From: Fluviicoccus keumensis | GTDB lineage: Bacteria; Pseudomonadota; Gammaproteobacteria; Pseudomonadales; Moraxellaceae | NCBI RefSeq assembly: GCF_004217445.1 | Contig: NZ_SHKX01000013.1 | Span: 372,001 to 436,000, forward strand | DNA length: 64,000 nucleotides | Reading direction: 5' to 3' | Shown here: positions 1 through 9,200 of the stretch, piece after piece | Layout of the letters: the number at the start of each line of letters is the position of its first letter | Position numbering within the stretch: position 1 is the stretch's first letter | Program-made: the position numbers and the translations under genes | The notes under the pieces: model-generated | Seen by the model: the letters and a program-made list of their open reading frames with translations, nothing else | What the model was told of the DNA's origin: nothing | The model's database searches: none

Positions 1-500
1 TCGGCTTCCGGGTTCTGTCCGCCCAGCAGGAACAGCAGGCCCCGGTAACAACTGGTCAGGATCAACTGGTACATCACCTGCAGCAGCGCGTCCGGCATCG
101 GCAGCTCGCTGTGCAGTTCAAACACCAGCCCGTCGGGTTCATCCTTGTAGGCCAGCTGGATGCCGCGCCCGCGCAGCAGCCAGAACCGTTGCAGGTAGCG
201 GGCGGCCTGGTCCAGCGTGCCGCAGCACATCAGCAGGTAGCCCAGGCTGCCGTGCGCGGTCAGCGGTTGCTGCGCGCCCACTTCAAAGCCCACGCCCTCG
301 TCGCCCGCCAGCCGCAGCACCGACGCCACCAGTTGCGTGAATTCCAGCGGAGACACCCGCGCGGCGGGGTCGGCCAGCATTTCCGGCACCAGCCCGGCGT
401 CCTGCAGCACCCGCTCGGGCGGCACGCCGCGCTCGCGGGCGCGTTCCAGATACAGTTTGGGATAGGCGACCGGCATGTGCGGTTTGTGCACCCAGTCCAT
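1..500 (-). CDS. AraC-family transcriptional regulator, N-terminal part (cut by window edge)
   Basis: The minus strand stays open from about 530 to the left edge, roughly 166 codons, and reads as the N-terminal sensor half of an OruR/ArgR-like AraC regulator (Arabinose_bd type). Visible patterns are YLERARERGVPPERVL near the start, then GFEVGAQQPLTAHGSLGYLL, RYLQRFWLLRG and VFELHSELPMPD. The C-terminal AraC helix-turn-helix lies outside the window, so family membership rests on the N-domain. The start is uncertain: ATG at 500 is used, while in-frame GTG codons at 530 and 521 are alternatives. A GACAAG-N3-CTTGTC palindrome ends just upstream at 535, and the same palindrome recurs before the next genes, which suggests autoregulation and control of the MpaB/PF10118 pair. 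The ligand is unknown. Confidence 0.7.
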   Translation of the reverse strand, partial: MDWVHKPHMPVAYPKLYLERARERGVPPERVLQDAGLVPEMLADPAARVSPLEFTQLVASVLRLAGDEGVGFEVGAQQPLTAHGSLGYLLMCCGTLDQAARYLQRFWLLRGRGIQLAYKDEPDGLVFELHSELPMPDALLQVMYQLILTSCYRGLLFLLGGQNPEA

Positions 501-534
501 CCTGTCGCGCAGTTGACTCACCTTGACCACCCAT

Positions 535-549
535 GACAAGCCGCTTGTC
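535..549. promoter_or_regulatory. Palindromic operator candidate GACAAG-N3-CTTGTC (copy 1)
   Basis: A perfect 6-bp-arm palindrome, GACAAG CCG CTTGTC, lies immediately upstream of the AraC start and about 75 bp downstream of the MpaB-like gene. The same arms with a 3-nt spacer recur at 1805-1819. Its position fits an autoregulatory site for the adjacent AraC regulator; binding is inferred. Confidence 0.5.
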
Positions 550-625
550 TACCGAGACTGTCACGAATGCCCGCGCCCGGCAATGCTCCGGGCGACAAAG
601 TCGCGGGCCGGAGGGACAACCGGCC

Positions 626-1708
626 TCAGGCGATTTCCTTGAAGGCGCGCTTGCGCGGCTCCGCTTCCAGCCCGTTTTGCAGCAGGCGGCGGATCCAGCG
701 GAAATTGACCGCGCGGCTGGCGGCGGCATAACCGGGCAGGCGGTAGTGCGCCAGCGTGGCGGCGCGGTTGGCGGCTTGCAGGGCCAGAATGGCCGGTTGC
801 CAGCGCCGGTCTTCGGGCAGGTTGTAGAAATCAGCCGCGCCCTGCCCCAGGCACACCCGCGCCAGCGCGTGCAGGAAGCCTTCCTTGAGGAAGAACGGCG
901 GTTGCCCGGCCACGGCCGACAACACCGTGCGCGCCATCATCCGGCTTTCTTCGGTGGGGTGGTACTGGTGCGCGCAGACGCGCTCGTACAACTCGATTTC
1001 CTCTTCCACCGAATCGGTCAGGAAGAATTCATCGACGCCGTGCAGCCAGCCCGCGTAGCGCCAGAAGTGATGCAGCGCTTCGCGGTCCTCCCGCGACAGC
1101 GACGCCCCCAGCCGCTCCATGCCGCGCACCGACAGATAATCGAATTCGATGACGGTGAAGGCCATGTCTTCCTGGTTGATCGGTTCGTCGTAGAGGGTGG
1201 TGTCCCAGCCGCGCGCCCGCAGGTACTTGCGCACCATGGCGTGCAGCAGCCGTACTTCCAGCGTGATGCGGTGCCCCGCGCCGCCTGGACGCATGCCGTC
1301 GGGCTGGTGCATGTTGTGGCTCATCTGCGCGGTTTCGTTCAGGCGGTGCAGCACGTCCTGCTGCAAACGGCCGGTGGCCACCAGCACATGCACCGCCTTG
1401 CCGCCCATGTAGCCTTCCACCAGCGAGCCGGTCAGCAGCGCCAGCGAGCGCACGTTGGTGAAGGCCAGGCTGACGCGCCGCGCCTGCTCGATCTTGTCCC
1501 AATCCACCCAGTCGGGCACGGTGTTGACGGTGTCGAGGAAAGCCCGGAACGGCCCGCCCTCCTCGCGGGCGCGGCGCTCCACTTCCTCCAGCATGGCGGT
1601 GGGGCGCTGGCGTTCGATGCGGGCGGCGACGGCGTCGGCCAGCGGATCGCAAACCTGGCGCATGCGTTGCAGGGCTTCCGGGGTGAAGCGGTCAGCGGGG
1701 GTGGACAT
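626..1708 (-). CDS. DUF2236 / MpaB-family oxygenase-like protein
   Basis: This 360-residue protein matches the DUF2236 family (latex-clearing protein Lcp, MpaB oxygenase), whose characterised members use a b-type haem to cleave carbon-carbon double bonds of isoprenoid chains. Family-like segments include the GSLVEGYMGGKAVHVL region, HRITLEVRLLHAMVRKYLR around residues 146-165, and the INQEDMAFTVIEFDYLSVRG stretch. No signal peptide is evident, so it is probably cytoplasmic, unlike secreted Lcp. A GGAGA ribosome site precedes the ATG. It lies between two copies of a GACAAG-N3-CTTGTC palindrome, downstream of which is the AraC gene on the same strand, and is divergent from a PF10118 gene. The substrate is unknown; the neighbours suggest a hydrophobic compound. 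Confidence 0.75.
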   Translation of the reverse strand: MSTPADRFTPEALQRMRQVCDPLADAVAARIERQRPTAMLEEVERRAREEGGPFRAFLDTVNTVPDWVDWDKIEQARRVSLAFTNVRSLALLTGSLVEGYMGGKAVHVLVATGRLQQDVLHRLNETAQMSHNMHQPDGMRPGGAGHRITLEVRLLHAMVRKYLRARGWDTTLYDEPINQEDMAFTVIEFDYLSVRGMERLGASLSREDREALHHFWRYAGWLHGVDEFFLTDSVEEEIELYERVCAHQYHPTEESRMMARTVLSAVAGQPPFFLKEGFLHALARVCLGQGAADFYNLPEDRRWQPAILALQAANRAATLAHYRLPGYAAASRAVNFRWIRRLLQNGLEAEPRKRAFKEIA

Positions 1709-1804
1709 CGGGCGGTCTCCGCGAAGGCAGGGCTGGAATTCCGTCCAGCATAATGCAAAGGGTTATTCGCATTAAACTTGCATTTGCCGCCCCTGACCGC
1801 GAAT

Positions 1805-1819
1805 GACAAGCGACTTGTC
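1805..1819. promoter_or_regulatory. Palindromic operator candidate GACAAG-N3-CTTGTC (copy 2)
   Basis: The arms GACAAG and CTTGTC are identical to those at 535-549. This copy sits between the divergent MpaB-like and PF10118 genes, 97 bp and 86 bp from their starts, so one regulator could control both. It is probably bound by the neighbouring AraC protein, which is an inference. Confidence 0.5.
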
Positions 1820-1837
1820 CGCGCGCGCCCTCACGCC

Positions 1838-1853
1838 CCAAGCAAATGCTTGG
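1838..1853. promoter_or_regulatory. Second palindrome CCAAGCA-AA-TGCTTGG in the divergent promoter region
   Basis: A perfect 7-bp-arm palindrome with a 2-nt centre lies 19 bp right of the GACAAG site and about 52 bp before the PF10118 start codon. It could be an operator for a TetR-like or other dimeric regulator. No second copy was noticed in the window. Confidence 0.35.
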
Positions 1854-1904
1854 TTACGCTCAGGTCATAACAAGCACTCCCCCTGCCTAAGAAGGAGTCC
1901 CGCC

Positions 1905-2744
1905 ATGACCGCCGCCGTCCGTCTGCAACCGCCGCACGCGCATGCCCTGAAAGTCCGCCGCATGGACTTCGATTTCCCCGATGACATTCCCGAATTCTGG
2001 TACGGCAACGACCCCTTCCGCACCCTGCTGCTGTCGACGCTGTCGGCCGGGTTTCCGGAGGGGGAACGCTTCTTCATTGACTCGGTGCGCCACTTCCGCG
2101 ACCGCATCAGCGACCCGGAACTGCAGAAGGCCATTTCCGCCTTCATCGGCCAGGAGGCGCACCACTCCAAGGAACACGACGTGCTGAACCGGCTGATGAA
2201 GCAGCGCGGCTACAACCTCGGCCGCATCGAGCGCAGCGTCACCATCGGCACGCAGATGTTCCGCGAGCGCCTCAGTCCGGAACGGCAGCTGGCGCACACC
2301 GCCGCCGTCGAGCATTTCACCGCCATCATGGCCGAAGGCTTCATGAAGGATGACAGCATCTTTGGGGACATGGACCCGCGCCTGGCGCAACTGTGGGCCT
2401 GGCACGCCATCGAGGAAACCGAGCACAAGGCGGTGGCCTTCGACGTGTTCAAGCAGGTCAGCGGCGATGAATGGATCCGGCTGTCGCAGATGGCGCTGAC
2501 CTCGGCGATGTTTGTCGGCTACACCAGCTATGACTTCTGGCGGCTGATGCGCGACTCCGGTTATGGCCGCGACCTGGGCCTGTGGCTGAAGGGCATGGAT
2601 TATTTCTGGGGGCGCAAGGGCGTGTTCCGCAAGATGATTCCCGGTTACCTGAAGTATTACCGGCGCGATTTCCATCCCTGGGATCACGACAGCACGTCGC
2701 TGGTGGAACGCATCAAGCGCAAGTATCTGGGCGACAAGGCCTGA
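1905..2744 (+). CDS. PF10118 predicted metal-dependent hydrolase
   Basis: This 279-residue protein belongs to the COG3687/PF10118 'predicted metal-dependent hydrolase' group. Two ferritin-like metal-ligand motifs are visible: GQEAHHSKEH and AIEETEHKAVAFDVF. Together with E and H residues in the helices between them, they suggest a diiron four-helix core. The frame opens at 1803, but the ATG at 1905 has a strong AAGGAG site at 1892-1897 and is the likely start. It has no signal peptide. The gene is divergent from the MpaB-like oxygenase across a region with two palindromes, so both are probably co-regulated. The reaction of this family is not established, and the 'hydrolase' label should be read with caution. 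Confidence 0.8.
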   Translation: MTAAVRLQPPHAHALKVRRMDFDFPDDIPEFWYGNDPFRTLLLSTLSAGFPEGERFFIDSVRHFRDRISDPELQKAISAFIGQEAHHSKEHDVLNRLMKQRGYNLGRIERSVTIGTQMFRERLSPERQLAHTAAVEHFTAIMAEGFMKDDSIFGDMDPRLAQLWAWHAIEETEHKAVAFDVFKQVSGDEWIRLSQMALTSAMFVGYTSYDFWRLMRDSGYGRDLGLWLKGMDYFWGRKGVFRKMIPGYLKYYRRDFHPWDHDSTSLVERIKRKYLGDKA

Positions 2745-2772
2745 GCGCCCCGCCGCCCCGATCCGTCGACGG

Positions 2773-3609
2773 CTAGTTCCGCGCCAGTGGCTTGCTGGTC
2801 ACCGACGCCGGTTTGCCCGCTTCCTGCACATACAGCAGGGTGATGTCCTGCATCATCTTCAGGATGGTGTCGGACGTGCGGGCGATGATGTTGGGCAGGA
2901 AACGCCCGTCCTTGTACTGCCGGAATCCCGACTTCGAAAAATCCCACTGCGCGCGCAGTTTCAGCAGGCTGCTGTTGATCTGGGCGGTATTGGTCTTTTC
3001 CGCTTCCAGCAGGTTGAGGCCGTTCTCGAATTCCTGCATGGTGTTGTTGAAATCTGCTTCCAGCCCCGGCGTCGGCACTTTCCAGTACATGGCCAGGTAC
3101 AGCTTGGCGATGCGCTGGCTGAGCATGCGCTGCCGTCCGGACAGGTTGACCAGCTTGGCGGGCTGCGACCCGGCGGCGCGCTGCACCTGCGTTACCAGTT
3201 CATCGCTGCGCGTCATCAGTTCGTCGCTGGCGCGCATGATCTCCAGCGCCGACTCGCGGCTGGGCGCGGAAATGGCCAGCACGCGGTACATCGACCAGGC
3301 CTGCTGCACGCGCTGCAACCGCGCCTTCACCTCCTTGTCCTTGCCGGCGGCGTACTCTTCCAGTTCCTGGATGCCCTGTTCGAAATCGGCGGTATTCTGG
3401 TCCAGGTCGCGCTGGGCGATCGCGGCATCCACGCCGGTGCCGACCATCAGGAAATTGCGCGCGATCCGCTGCGCCAGCATGCGCTGCGCCCCGGCCTTGT
3501 TCACCGCCTGCGCGTCGCTCAGCACCGCCCAGACCGGCGAGGATAATCCCAGGCCCGCCATCACCAACAGGCAAACCGCATAATAATGACAACGTCCGGA
3601 TATATTCAT
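2773..3609 (-). CDS. Secreted protein with two PilJ_N (type IV pili MCP N-terminal) domains, copy 1
   Basis: This 278-residue protein has a signal peptide (roughly residues 1-28, ending VWA) followed by two PilJ_N-type sensor modules. Each starts with the hallmark helix: NKAGAQRMLAQRIA near residue 37 and LSGRQRMLSQRIAKLYLAM near residue 155. In PilJ and NarX-like sensors this module lies in the periplasm upstream of a transducer; here no transmembrane or signalling domain follows, so the protein is probably a free periplasmic binding or sensor component. An AGGG site precedes the ATG. A perfect Fnr box lies 86 bp upstream of the start. A paralog at 51630-52427 also has an Fnr box. The ligand is unknown; nitrate or another small anion is a guess from the NIT-like fold. 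Confidence 0.8.
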   Translation of the reverse strand: MNISGRCHYYAVCLLVMAGLGLSSPVWAVLSDAQAVNKAGAQRMLAQRIARNFLMVGTGVDAAIAQRDLDQNTADFEQGIQELEEYAAGKDKEVKARLQRVQQAWSMYRVLAISAPSRESALEIMRASDELMTRSDELVTQVQRAAGSQPAKLVNLSGRQRMLSQRIAKLYLAMYWKVPTPGLEADFNNTMQEFENGLNLLEAEKTNTAQINSSLLKLRAQWDFSKSGFRQYKDGRFLPNIIARTSDTILKMMQDITLLYVQEAGKPASVTSKPLARN

Positions 3610-3694
3610 GTTATCAGCCCTGCATTCTGTTTTTATTTACGGCGAAATAACCGCCAACGGAGGTACAGACTGCTAATCCAGACTGGATGTGTCA

Positions 3695-3708
3695 TTGATT
3701 TTTATCAA
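3695..3708 (-). promoter_or_regulatory. Fnr/Anr box TTGAT-TTTT-ATCAA
   Basis: This is a perfect match to the Fnr-family consensus TTGAT-N4-ATCAA in the AT-rich 235-bp region between the PilJ_N gene and the PadR gene. Its centre is about 92 bp upstream of the PilJ_N start codon, compatible with class II activation at -41.5 plus a leader of about 50 nt. The identical 14-mer occurs upstream of the glycyl-radical enzyme. Confidence 0.75.
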
Positions 3709-3844
3709 AAATTATTGGAATATCGAGTCGATCCCGTCACAAATAATGATGGACGGGATATTACCATTAGGCCGTTACCGCATTATCCCTGCAAGGGAAA
3801 TCAGGGTTTTCCCTATATTATAATCAGGATTATCCCGATACCCG

Positions 3845-4387
3845 TCATCCGGCCGCCCGGGGCAAGCCGGCAATCACTTCCTCGCACCACTGCAGCCAGG
3901 CCTGTTCGTACAGCACGCCCATGCGCAGGGTCTGCTGCGGGAAGAAATACCGCTGGCGGCGCTCGGCCGGCGCCGCCGCGAAATAGGCCACCAGCTCCTC
4001 GTAGGTTGCCAGCGTCCGCCGGTGCTGGTCACGGTGGCGCTCCAGTTCGGCCAGCAGTTCCGACGGCGGCAGCCGCCGTCCGGCGAACAGTTTCACCAGC
4101 AAGGGGTCGCGAATCTTCAGCGGCGTCGCCGCCGCCGCCAGCAGCGCATCCAGCTCCCGCCCGCCGCGCTCGTTCAGCGTATACACCTTCATGTCCGGCT
4201 TGCCGTCCTGTTCCACCTCGGCGCAATCAATCAGCCCCTCGGCGTGCAGCGCGTGCAGTTCCTTGTAGAGCTGCTGGTGACTGGTATGCCAGAAGAAGCC
4301 CGCCGAATTCTGGAAGCGGCGCAGCAAGGCGTAGCCGGAAGCCGGTTCCAGGTCCAGCATCGCCAGGACCGCGAGGCGCAATGACAT
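3845..4387 (-). CDS. PadR-family transcriptional regulator
   Basis: This 180-residue protein has an N-terminal PadR winged helix (MSLRLAVLAMLDLEPASGYA start, then SHQQLYKELHALHAEGLI and KVYTLNERGGREL for the wing) and a C-terminal helical Vir_act_alpha_C-like dimerisation domain. PadR proteins are usually repressors released by phenolic or other small ligands. It has an AGGGGAA ribosome site. It is divergent from the FAD oxidoreductase at 4505; the 117-bp gap carries a 20-bp palindrome with ATGC and GCAT half-sites separated by 8 bp, the geometry used by PadR dimers. The likely role is control of the oxidoreductase and of itself. The inducer is unknown. Confidence 0.85.
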   Translation of the reverse strand: MSLRLAVLAMLDLEPASGYALLRRFQNSAGFFWHTSHQQLYKELHALHAEGLIDCAEVEQDGKPDMKVYTLNERGGRELDALLAAAATPLKIRDPLLVKLFAGRRLPPSELLAELERHRDQHRRTLATYEELVAYFAAAPAERRQRYFFPQQTLRMGVLYEQAWLQWCEEVIAGLPRAAG

Positions 4388-4449
4388 AGTTTCCCCTATT
4401 CTTGAAAGGTCTGACCGTTTGTCGGATGAGCCAGTCTAGCACACTTGTC

Positions 4450-4469
4450 ATATGCAAAAAATTGCATAT
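4450..4469. promoter_or_regulatory. PadR operator candidate (8-bp-arm palindrome)
   Basis: The arms ATATGCAA and TTGCATAT are separated by AAAA, giving ATGC-N8-GCAT half-site spacing that resembles the ATGT-N8-ACAT spacing of characterised PadR operators. It lies between the divergent PadR gene and the FAD oxidoreductase, 36 bp before the latter's start codon, where bound protein would block the promoter. Confidence 0.6.
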
Positions 4470-4504
4470 ACTGGCGAAAAACCACCCCGCACCGGAGAGC
4501 ACCC

Positions 4505-6178
4505 ATGGCCGCCCTGAAACCCAGCACCCTGCGCATCGGCAACCGTTACCGCGCCTCGCGCCTGAAAGGCCCCTACGACGCGCTGATCGTCGGCTCCGGC
4601 ATCGGCGGCCTCACCACCGCTGCGCTGCTCTCCGACCTCGGCTGGAAGGTGGCGGTGTTCGAGCAGCACTACACGGCGGGCGGCTACACCCACAGCTACG
4701 AGCGCAACGGCTACGAATGGGACGTGGGCGTGCACTACATCGGCGACATGGGCACCGACACCATGAGCCGCCGCTTCATGGACTACCTCTCCGGCGGCAA
4801 GCTGGACTGGGCGCCGATGGATCCGGAATACGACCGCTTTTTCATTGGTGACAAGGTGTTCAACGCCGTGGCGGGCAAGGCCGAATTCCGCGCCAACCTG
4901 CTGAAGGACTTCCCGCAGGAAGCCGCCGCCATCGACCGTTACCTGGAACTGCTGTCGGAAGTGGGCAAGGCGATGCGTCTGCACACCATGGGCCGCCTGC
5001 TCTCCCCCACGCAACTGAAATTCGCGCAGCCGGTGCTGTCGCGGCTGCTGCCCAAGACCTTCCAGCGCACCACCCTGGAAGTGCTGAGTGAATTGACGCA
5101 GAACCGCGACCTGATCGCCGTGCTGACCGGCCAGTGGGGCGACAACGGCCTGCCACCCAGCCGTTCCTCGTTCATCATCCACGCCATGATCGCCCGCCAC
5201 TACATGTTCGGCGGCTTCTATCCGGTGGGCGGCAGCTGGAAGATCGCCGACACCATCATCCCCAAGATCCAGGCGGCGGGCGGCGAAGTCTTCACCTATG
5301 CCAAGGTCAAGGAAATCCTTGTCGAAGGCGGCAAGGCGCGCGGCCTGCTGATGGACGACGGCACCCGCATCGAATCCAAGGTCGTCATCTCCTGCGCCGG
5401 GGTGATGAACACCTTCGAGAAACTTCTGCCGAAGCCGGTGGTGCAGAAGGCCGGGTATGACCAGTACCTGAAGAAGGTCACCCAGAGCTGCGCCCACCTC
5501 GGCATCTACGCCGGGCTGAAGGGTACGCCGGAGGAGCTGGGCCTGCCAAAGACCAACTTCTGGATCTACCCCAGCAACGACTACGACCATGACCTGCAGC
5601 GCTTCTTCAACGACAAGAACGCGCCAATGCCGGTGGTCTACATCTCCTTCCCCTCGGCGAAGGACCCCGATTACGCCCGCCGTCATCCCGGCACCTCCAC
5701 CATCGAGATCGTGGCCCCGGCCCCGTACGAATGGTTCGAGCCGTGGAAGAACACCGTCTGGGGCAAGCGCGGCGAGGACTACGACGCGCTGAAGAATGCG
5801 ATGGGCGAGCGGCTGATGGAAGCCTTGTATGAAAAGCTGCCGCAGCTGCGCGGCAAGGTTGATTACTACGAAGTGTCGACGCCGCTGTCCACCGAATACT
5901 TCAACGCCTATGACCGCGGCGAGCTGTACGGCATCGACCACGACCCGCAACGTTTCAGCCAGAACTGGCTGACGCCGAAGACGAAGATTCCCGGTTTGTA
6001 CCTGACCGGTCAGGACATCCTCTCCTGCGGCGTGGTGGGCGCGATGATGGGCGGCGTGCTGACGGCGCTGACGGTGGGCGGCTTCAAGATGCTGCCGGTG
6101 CTGAAGGATGTGATGAAGGGGAACATCCGGCCGGTGGGACCGAGGTTGACGACAGGCGGGGCGGTGGCGGAAAGCTGA
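4505..6178 (+). CDS. Phytoene desaturase/retinol saturase-like FAD oxidoreductase
   Basis: This 557-residue protein starts with a classic Rossmann dinucleotide motif, ALIVGSGIGGLTTAALLSDLG near residues 22-42, followed by the acidic FEQHYTAGGYTHS end of the beta-2 strand. The C-terminus has the FAD-binding signature GLYLTGQDILSCGVVGAMMGG. This layout is typical of the CrtI/RetSat amine-oxidoreductase group, which saturate, desaturate or isomerise polyenes. The frame opens at 4445, but the ATG at 4505 follows GGAGAG and removes an N-tail absent in the family. It is controlled by the divergent PadR regulator, judging from the palindrome. No crt genes are nearby, so carotenoid synthesis is not supported and an isoprenoid or fatty polyene substrate is possible. 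Confidence 0.8.
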   Translation: MAALKPSTLRIGNRYRASRLKGPYDALIVGSGIGGLTTAALLSDLGWKVAVFEQHYTAGGYTHSYERNGYEWDVGVHYIGDMGTDTMSRRFMDYLSGGKLDWAPMDPEYDRFFIGDKVFNAVAGKAEFRANLLKDFPQEAAAIDRYLELLSEVGKAMRLHTMGRLLSPTQLKFAQPVLSRLLPKTFQRTTLEVLSELTQNRDLIAVLTGQWGDNGLPPSRSSFIIHAMIARHYMFGGFYPVGGSWKIADTIIPKIQAAGGEVFTYAKVKEILVEGGKARGLLMDDGTRIESKVVISCAGVMNTFEKLLPKPVVQKAGYDQYLKKVTQSCAHLGIYAGLKGTPEELGLPKTNFWIYPSNDYDHDLQRFFNDKNAPMPVVYISFPSAKDPDYARRHPGTSTIEIVAPAPYEWFEPWKNTVWGKRGEDYDALKNAMGERLMEALYEKLPQLRGKVDYYEVSTPLSTEYFNAYDRGELYGIDHDPQRFSQNWLTPKTKIPGLYLTGQDILSCGVVGAMMGGVLTALTVGGFKMLPVLKDVMKGNIRPVGPRLTTGGAVAES

Positions 6179-6205
6179 GCCGCTACGCGACCGCGACTGA
6201 CTGAA

Positions 6206-6227
6206 AACGCCCCGAAATCGGGGCGTT
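6206..6227. terminator. Hairpin between convergent genes
   Basis: A 10-bp perfect stem, AACGCCCCGA and TCGGGGCGTT, with a 2-nt loop follows the oxidoreductase stop and precedes the stop of convergent tpsA. The T tract is weak on the plus strand (TTCCT) while an A run precedes the stem, so it may serve mainly the minus strand or act as a bidirectional hairpin. Confidence 0.55.
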
Positions 6228-6284
6228 CCTGTCTGAGGCAGCAGCACCGGATCTTTGGTGAGTCTGCCGCTTTGACAAGCCGGA

Positions 6285-9200
6285 CTACTGGATCACGATC
6301 GTACCGGTGACGGGCGTGCTGTCACCATTTTGGCTGAGTTCCACCGAAACCCCACTCCCGGCAATCGCCGTGACAGCCCCGGCCATGAGGCCGATATCGG
6401 CCTGAAGCGGAACAATGACGTTCAGCTCGGCATCGGTGCTACTGGTATTCAGCGTTGTCGTGGACTGGGCATCCTGTAACACCATCTCACCTCCGGTGCT
6501 CAGTGTCAGCGCCTCCGCCTGTACCTGGGTCGCATTCAGGGTCGTATCGCCGCCGCCGCTGAAATTCAGCGTTCCGCCCGCGCTGACGGTTCCACCGCTG
6601 ACCGTGGTGGAGCGTTGGTCGTAACTGGTCGCTTGCAAGCCCAAATCGGCGCTCAGGCTCTGCAAATCGCCGCCATTGAGACTGACACCGACCGTTGCCG
6701 AAGCGGCTTCGGTTTCGCTCCGGGTATAGGTGGTGTCGGCGGTAGTCGCCAGCACCAGATCACCACCGGCGCTGAGCGAGGCATCGCCGGTAACGCTGAC
6801 GGTGCCGGTGGCCACCAGATCACCCCCGGTGCTGATTTGCAGGTCGCCGCCACTGGTGATGGTGCTGTTGACGGCCTGGGTGTCCAGGCTGCTGCTTTGA
6901 CCTGTCTGATAGCTGCCGCCGACACTGACATCGGTGACGGTGAACGTGGGTTGCAGCAAGGGGCTGATGCCGGGCTGACCACTGACGCTAACGCTACCGC
7001 TGCCGCCTTCCGTGCTGCTGGCGCTGGATTGGGTGTTGGTGGCGGCAACTATCAGGGTGGTGCCGCCGCTGCTCAGTTGGGTGTCGCCCTGGCTCTGGAT
7101 CTGGGTGCCGGTCAGGCTGGTATCCCCGGCGACCGTCACCGTGACATTATCGCCGCTGATGCCGGCCCCTTGCTGGGTGGTCTGGGACTGGCTGCTGTCG
7201 GTGGTGGTCACGGCAACCGTTGCACCCACTGTAACGGTCGCCGAAGTGTTGACGCTCACGCCCAAAGTGCCGTTGCCCGCCGTGGTGCTGCTCTGGCTTG
7301 CGGTCTGGGTTTGGGCAACATCAGCCGTCAGCGTGCCCGCACTCAGGTTGACATCACCCGTCGCATTCAGTTGCGTACCTTCCAGCGTCAGGTTGCCGCT
7401 GGTGGATACGGTGATACTATCGGCCTCTACGGTTGATGTGACGGCGGTGCTGGTGCTGGAGGTGGCGGTTGTTGTGCTGCCGCCGGCTTCCACACCGACA
7501 CCCACCGAGCCGGTACTGGCGATGCCGGTGAGTCCGCCACTGCTGGTCGTGGTCGTGCTTTGAGTAGTCGAGGTATTGGCTGCCGCAGCGATGGTTACAT
7601 CGGCGCCGCTGACGCTGGTCGTGCCGCCACTCTCTACGCTGCTACCGGTAATGGCTACGGTTTGCTCCGCGCTCAGCGTGGTGCTGCCGCCGGACTGCAA
7701 ACTACTGCCGGTAACCTCGCCCGTGACGGTGGTGTCCGTCGTGGTCACGGTTTGAATACCCACGCTGCCCTGAGCCTGGGTATCAGTGGTCGCGCCGGTT
7801 GTATAGCCGGAGGTCACGCTGCCGGTGGTGGCGGTGGTGGCCTGCCCCGTGGAGTTGGCAATGGTCAGGCCGCCGGCCGCCGTGATGCCGATGTCACCGG
7901 CGGCTTTGAGCAGGCTGCCGATGATGGCGGTGTCGGTGGCGCTGATCAGTTGAATGTCCGCCTCGGAGTGTAAATCACTGCCGGTGATGATCTGCTGCTG
8001 GGTCTGGGTGCTGCCGGAACTGGTGGTAATGCCGAAGACGGTCTGGGTGGAGCCGCTGGTCTGGGCCAGGGTCTGGCCCGTGGCCACGTCGATGCCGATA
8101 CCGCCGGTACGGCTGTAGGCGTACACCCCGGTGGCCGCCTTGACGCGGCTGCCGCGCACGCGCACGTCCCCGTCGGCGGTCAGATAGGCTTTGCCGCCCG
8201 CCTGCAGGTCACTACCCTGATACAGGGTCTTGCTGTCGCCGCTGCCGGTGTCGGAACCGCCAAACAAGCCGCCGGTATTGGAATATACCGCGCTGGCGGC
8301 TTGCGAGGTTTGATAGGACTGGGCGTCGACCTTCAGCGCCCCGCTGGCTGACAGCAGGCTGTCGCTGCCGCTCTTGAGCCGGGCGGCGTTCAGCGTCAGG
8401 TCTTGACCGGCACCCAGCGCCAGATTCTTGTTGGCATCCACCCGGCTGGCGAGCAGGGAGCGGTTGTCATAATTGTTGGTGGTGGTGCTGTTATTGATGA
8501 TGGTGTTGTTGGCCTCGTTCTCGTAATACGAGCGCAGGTCACGATTGACCGCCGCGTTCAGCAACAGGTCATTGCCGACATTGAAACGGATATTGCCTTG
8601 CGTGCTGACAAGCTGGGCGCCGGTCAGGCTGGCATTCTGTACCGCGTCCAGGTTCAACTGGCCGCTGGCGTTGATACGCGCACCGTGCTGGGTGGTGGTG
8701 TCGCGCGACTCGGTCTTTTGATAGCTCCACCAGTTGATGGCGTCGCGGTAGTAGTAGCGGTAACTGTCGGTGGTGGCCTGGGTGTTCAGGTTCACGTTCT
8801 TGCCGGCCAGGGTCACGTCCGTGCCATTAAGGTCGGCGGCGTTGATATTCAGACTGTCGTTGGCGTTGACGCTGAGCGTGCCGCAGGCGTTGAGCTGGCT
8901 GCGGGCCATGCTCTGGCGCTTGTCGGTTTCATCAATGTCGAGGTACTCGCGACCGGCGCGACCCCAGTTCCACCAGTTGCTGTGGGAGTGGTAGTCCTTG
9001 GCGGTGCTGTCGCTGACCTTGCCGCGAACCGTGAGTTGATCCGCGGTGAGGTCGATGTCGGTGGCGTTGAGCTGGGCGGCGTCGAGATTGACGCCGACGC
9101 CCGCAGCCGTGGACAGCAGGGAAATGCGACCGGCCTGCATGGCGCCGAACAGCGTGGAGTCATAACGGCGGTCGGTGTTGACCAGCGCTGTACCGGCCGT

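Noticed and set aside
4448..6247. A 599-codon minus-strand frame antisense to the FAD oxidoreductase
   Set aside because: The plus-strand protein has intact Rossmann and FAD motifs and a ribosome site; this frame is a shadow.
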